A DNA stretch of 8,474 bases, from assembly GCA_012271125.1 (NCBI GenBank), contig JAAXHB010000173.1, positions 2,179-10,652 on the forward strand, given 5' to 3'. Position 1 is the first letter of the stretch; every line of letters starts with the position of its first letter. The translations under genes and the position numbers were made by a program. Origin of the DNA: Actinomycetota bacterium (lineage in GTDB: Bacteria; Actinomycetota; Acidimicrobiia; Acidimicrobiales; Aldehydirespiratoraceae). Below the pieces are notes generated by a model that was not told where the DNA came from, made no database searches, and was given only the letters and a program-made list of their open reading frames with translations. Shown here piece after piece: positions 6,894 to 8,474 of the stretch.

Positions 6894-8006
6894 ATGTCCG
6901 CCACCACCGGCAAACCTCTCGTAATTCACCAGTTCATCCCGTCGCTATCGCATCGTGACGCAGTCGGCACCCATAGCAAATACGTCTCAAAACTTCTCGA
7001 AAGCCTTGGGCACAAGGTCATCACTTTTTTTGACGCTGCCAGTCGACGAATACTGCTAAACCAATTCGGACGCCTTGACCGCTACCAACGCCACACCAAA
7101 TACCCCGCACCAGACCTAATCATTTATCAAGCATCAACAGGTTCACCCATAGCGGATTACCTGCTCGAACGCGACGAACCCCTAATCCTCAACTACCACA
7201 ACATCACACCTGCGGAGTTCTACGAACCCTGGTCGACTGACATGTCCACCGAGCTACGCCAAGCCCGTAACCAACTTCAACGCCTATGTCAACACGCCAA
7301 AGGTGCTATCGCTGACAGCACCTACAACGCCAACGAGCTAACCGCTGTCGGTCTTGACAATGTTGTGGTTTCACCTGTCATGTGGGATTTGCCAAAACCG
7401 CCAAAATTTCCCCACTCAATATCATTAAGCAAATCATCGAGCAAAATAAACATGCGCCCAATAAACATGCTTTATGTCGGCAGGCTTGCTCCCAACAAGG
7501 CATGCGAAGATCTAATAGCCATCGCCGTCGCCCTCCGCGACCAAGGCCACTCACCACACCTGCGACTAGTAGGCCGTGCTTCACCTCCCAGCTATGAACG
7601 TCACCTTCAAGAACTCGTCAACACCTCCGATGCGCACCAAATCGTCAAGTTCTGTGGTTCGATCAGCCCCAGAGCACTCGCCAAAGAGTTCGCACGAGCA
7701 GACGTCTACATGTCAGCCTCAAAACACGAAGGCTTTTGCGTGCCAATCCTTGAAGCCATGGCCGCTGGAGTTCCCGTCATCGCCAACCCTGCCGGTGCCG
7801 TCCCCGAAACCGCTGGCAACGCTGCCCACTTCATTACCACCAACAACCTAGACGCTCTAGCAGCCGCCGTCGTCGAAATTACCGATAATCAAACACTTCG
7901 CTCCGACCTAATTCAACGCGGCCACCAACGAGCCTCTGAATTGTCGCTCCCCACCGCAGCCACCGCGTTCAAAAACGCCTTCGACCAACTTCGCACCACT
8001 CTCTAA
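6894..8006 (+). CDS. Family 4 glycosyltransferase (GT-B fold)
   Basis: This complete 370-residue enzyme is of the GT4/RfaG type. The N-terminal donor-independent half begins VIHQFIPSLSHRDAVGTHSKY (about 10-30, in pieces IHQFIPSL and RDAVGTHSKY), with LILNYHNITPAEFY (97-110) and GAIADSTYNANEL (137-149). The C-terminal nucleotide-sugar half has NMLYVGRLAPNKACEDLI (191-208), LRLVGRASPPSY (223-234), the EX7E motif in HEGFCVPILEAM (Glu279 and Glu287), and NPAGAVPETAGNAA (298-311). It would add a sugar with retention of configuration to the growing glycan in the cytoplasm. The N-terminus looks intact, unlike that of its divergent neighbour. The linker between the two halves (about 168-192) is made of short tandem repeats. 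No ribosome binding site is seen before the ATG. The gene precedes an ABC export permease by 95 bp. The sugar specificity is unknown. Confidence 0.93.
   Translation: MSATTGKPLVIHQFIPSLSHRDAVGTHSKYVSKLLESLGHKVITFFDAASRRILLNQFGRLDRYQRHTKYPAPDLIIYQASTGSPIADYLLERDEPLILNYHNITPAEFYEPWSTDMSTELRQARNQLQRLCQHAKGAIADSTYNANELTAVGLDNVVVSPVMWDLPKPPKFPHSISLSKSSSKINMRPINMLYVGRLAPNKACEDLIAIAVALRDQGHSPHLRLVGRASPPSYERHLQELVNTSDAHQIVKFCGSISPRALAKEFARADVYMSASKHEGFCVPILEAMAAGVPVIANPAGAVPETAGNAAHFITTNNLDALAAAVVEITDNQTLRSDLIQRGHQRASELSLPTAATAFKNAFDQLRTTL
7392..7469 (+). repeat. Clustered 9-, 12- and 15-bp repeats in the GT4 interdomain linker
   Basis: Three short duplications lie in one linker. A 9-bp pair at 7392-7409 begins ccaaaa in both copies. 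A 12-bp pair at 7422-7445 (tcattaagcaaa, tcatcgagcaaa) encodes SLSK and SSSK. A 15-bp-period pair at 7446-7469 shares ataaacatg and encodes INMRP then INM, running into the conserved LYVGR. All keep the reading frame. Confidence 0.75.
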
Positions 8007-8101
8007 CCACCCCACCCAACTCTTCACAATTCTCGAATCTCCCACAACCCAACCAATCCACCCAACCAATCCACCCCGCCACCCATTTCTAAACTCTGCC
8101 T
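8007..8101 (+). promoter_or_regulatory. C/A-rich intergenic gap with possible leaderless promoter
   Basis: The gap between the GT4 gene and the permease gene is very rich in C and A (8041-8100 has C32, A18, T8, G2 by hand count). TAAACT at 8090-8095 fits an actinobacterial -10 (TANNNT) and ends 7 bp before the ATG at 8102, the spacing expected for a leaderless transcript. No -35 match and no terminator hairpin are visible. The promoter call is weak. Confidence 0.3.
8048..8073 (+). repeat. Exact 13-bp intergenic tandem duplication
   Basis: The 13-mer cccaaccaatcca occurs twice without a gap or mismatch, between the GT4 and permease genes. Its period is not a multiple of three, unlike the repeats that interrupt coding sequence in this window. 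Confidence 0.9.
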
Positions 8102-8474
8102 ATGTCTCGTCGGAGCACACCGACCCTAAACCGAGCCACCTTCTCGCTCGCCTACCACTTCGCCGAACGAGAAACCAAGGCCCGCTACAAACGCAGCCTG
8201 CTCGGCTGGGTCTGGTCGCTGCTCAACCCGCTCACACTCGTGCTCGTCTACGCCTTCGTCTTCGGCGTGGTCTACGGTGCCCGAGCCCCCGACATCGCCA
8301 ACGACACCGCCCAAAACTTCGGCCTCTACGTCTTCTCCGGCCTCATCGTCTGGAGCCTGTTCATGACCGTTGTCAAGGGTTCGATGGAATGGCTCACCAA
8401 CGTCGCCGACTTGCGCCGCAAAATCTATTTTCCAACCGAAACCGCCATCCTCGGCGGTGCCGCTAGCCAAACCG
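8102..8474 (+). CDS. ABC-2 polysaccharide export permease, N-terminal part only
   Basis: The frame is open from the ATG at 8102 to the right edge (124 codons, no stop), so only about the first half of the protein is seen. It matches the TagG/Wzm/KpsM-type permease start: LAYHFAERETKARYKRSLLG, then WVWSLLNPLTLVLVYAFVFGVVYGAR (first membrane segment, split here for length), FGLYVFSGLIVWSLFMTVV (second segment, about 74-92), and LTNVADLRRKIYFPTE, which corresponds to the family pattern of an Asn, then a Lys/Arg pair and YFP. With an ATPase partner, presumably encoded downstream, it would export a lipid-linked polysaccharide across the inner membrane. Its DNA is GC-richer than its neighbours (about 64% in two 60-base lines, against about 40-58% in four lines of the GT4 gene). 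No ribosome binding site is seen; a leaderless start is possible. Confidence 0.9.
   Translation, partial: MSRRSTPTLNRATFSLAYHFAERETKARYKRSLLGWVWSLLNPLTLVLVYAFVFGVVYGARAPDIANDTAQNFGLYVFSGLIVWSLFMTVVKGSMEWLTNVADLRRKIYFPTETAILGGAASQT

Noticed and set aside
6850..6900. Insertion sequence remnant or attachment site at the divergent junction
   Set aside because: No inverted repeat, direct target duplication, tRNA gene or recombinase-like sequence is visible around the junction.
8126..8470. 114-residue acidic minus-strand frame at the right end
   Set aside because: It is antisense to the ABC-2 permease start, which has clear membrane segments and family motifs.

Overview
The window looks like part of a cell-surface polysaccharide (exopolysaccharide or capsule) biosynthesis locus of an actinobacterium. 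The best guess at class level is Acidimicrobiia or a close relative. That guess rests on the style of the secreted SpoIID/LytB protein (an N-terminal GHGVGMSQYGA-type motif and C-terminal SLH repeats with TRGQ-like motifs), on mid-range GC, and on the near absence of clear Shine-Dalgarno sequences. It is inference from protein style, not a database result.

Layout. A tightly packed minus-strand operon reads leftward from about 6849 to beyond position 1. In order of transcription it holds: a tandem-domain family 2 glycosyltransferase whose first domain is cut short (5434-6849); a second GT2 glycosyltransferase overlapping its stop codon (4520-5434); a secreted SpoIID/LytB plus SLH protein (2361-4481); a membrane polyprenyl-phosphate sugar-1-phosphate transferase (976-2397); and an ExoA-like GT2 enzyme that runs off the left edge (1-964). 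Two plus-strand genes read rightward: a family 4 glycosyltransferase (6894-8006), and the start of an ABC-2 polysaccharide export permease (8102 to the right edge).

How the genes may work together. The phosphoglycosyl transferase would load the first sugar onto undecaprenyl phosphate at the membrane. The four glycosyltransferases would extend the repeat unit or chain, and the ABC transporter would export it. The SpoIID/SLH protein would act outside the cell on peptidoglycan or cell-wall polymers.

Unexpected structure. Most genes here carry short, in-frame, diverged tandem repeats, mostly of 15-bp (five-residue) period. They sit in loops or linkers of otherwise conserved enzymes, and inside one signal peptide. 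The clearest case is a 20-residue, 60-bp insertion that splits a conserved GEIQ-H motif in the tandem GT2 enzyme. A 13-bp exact tandem repeat lies between genes near the right end. Separately, the 5' end of the tandem GT2 gene is missing exactly where the divergent GT4 gene begins, leaving almost no room for a divergent promoter; this looks like a rearrangement junction. The plus strand is rich in C and A whichever way the genes point, which also explains the many long spurious antisense reading frames.
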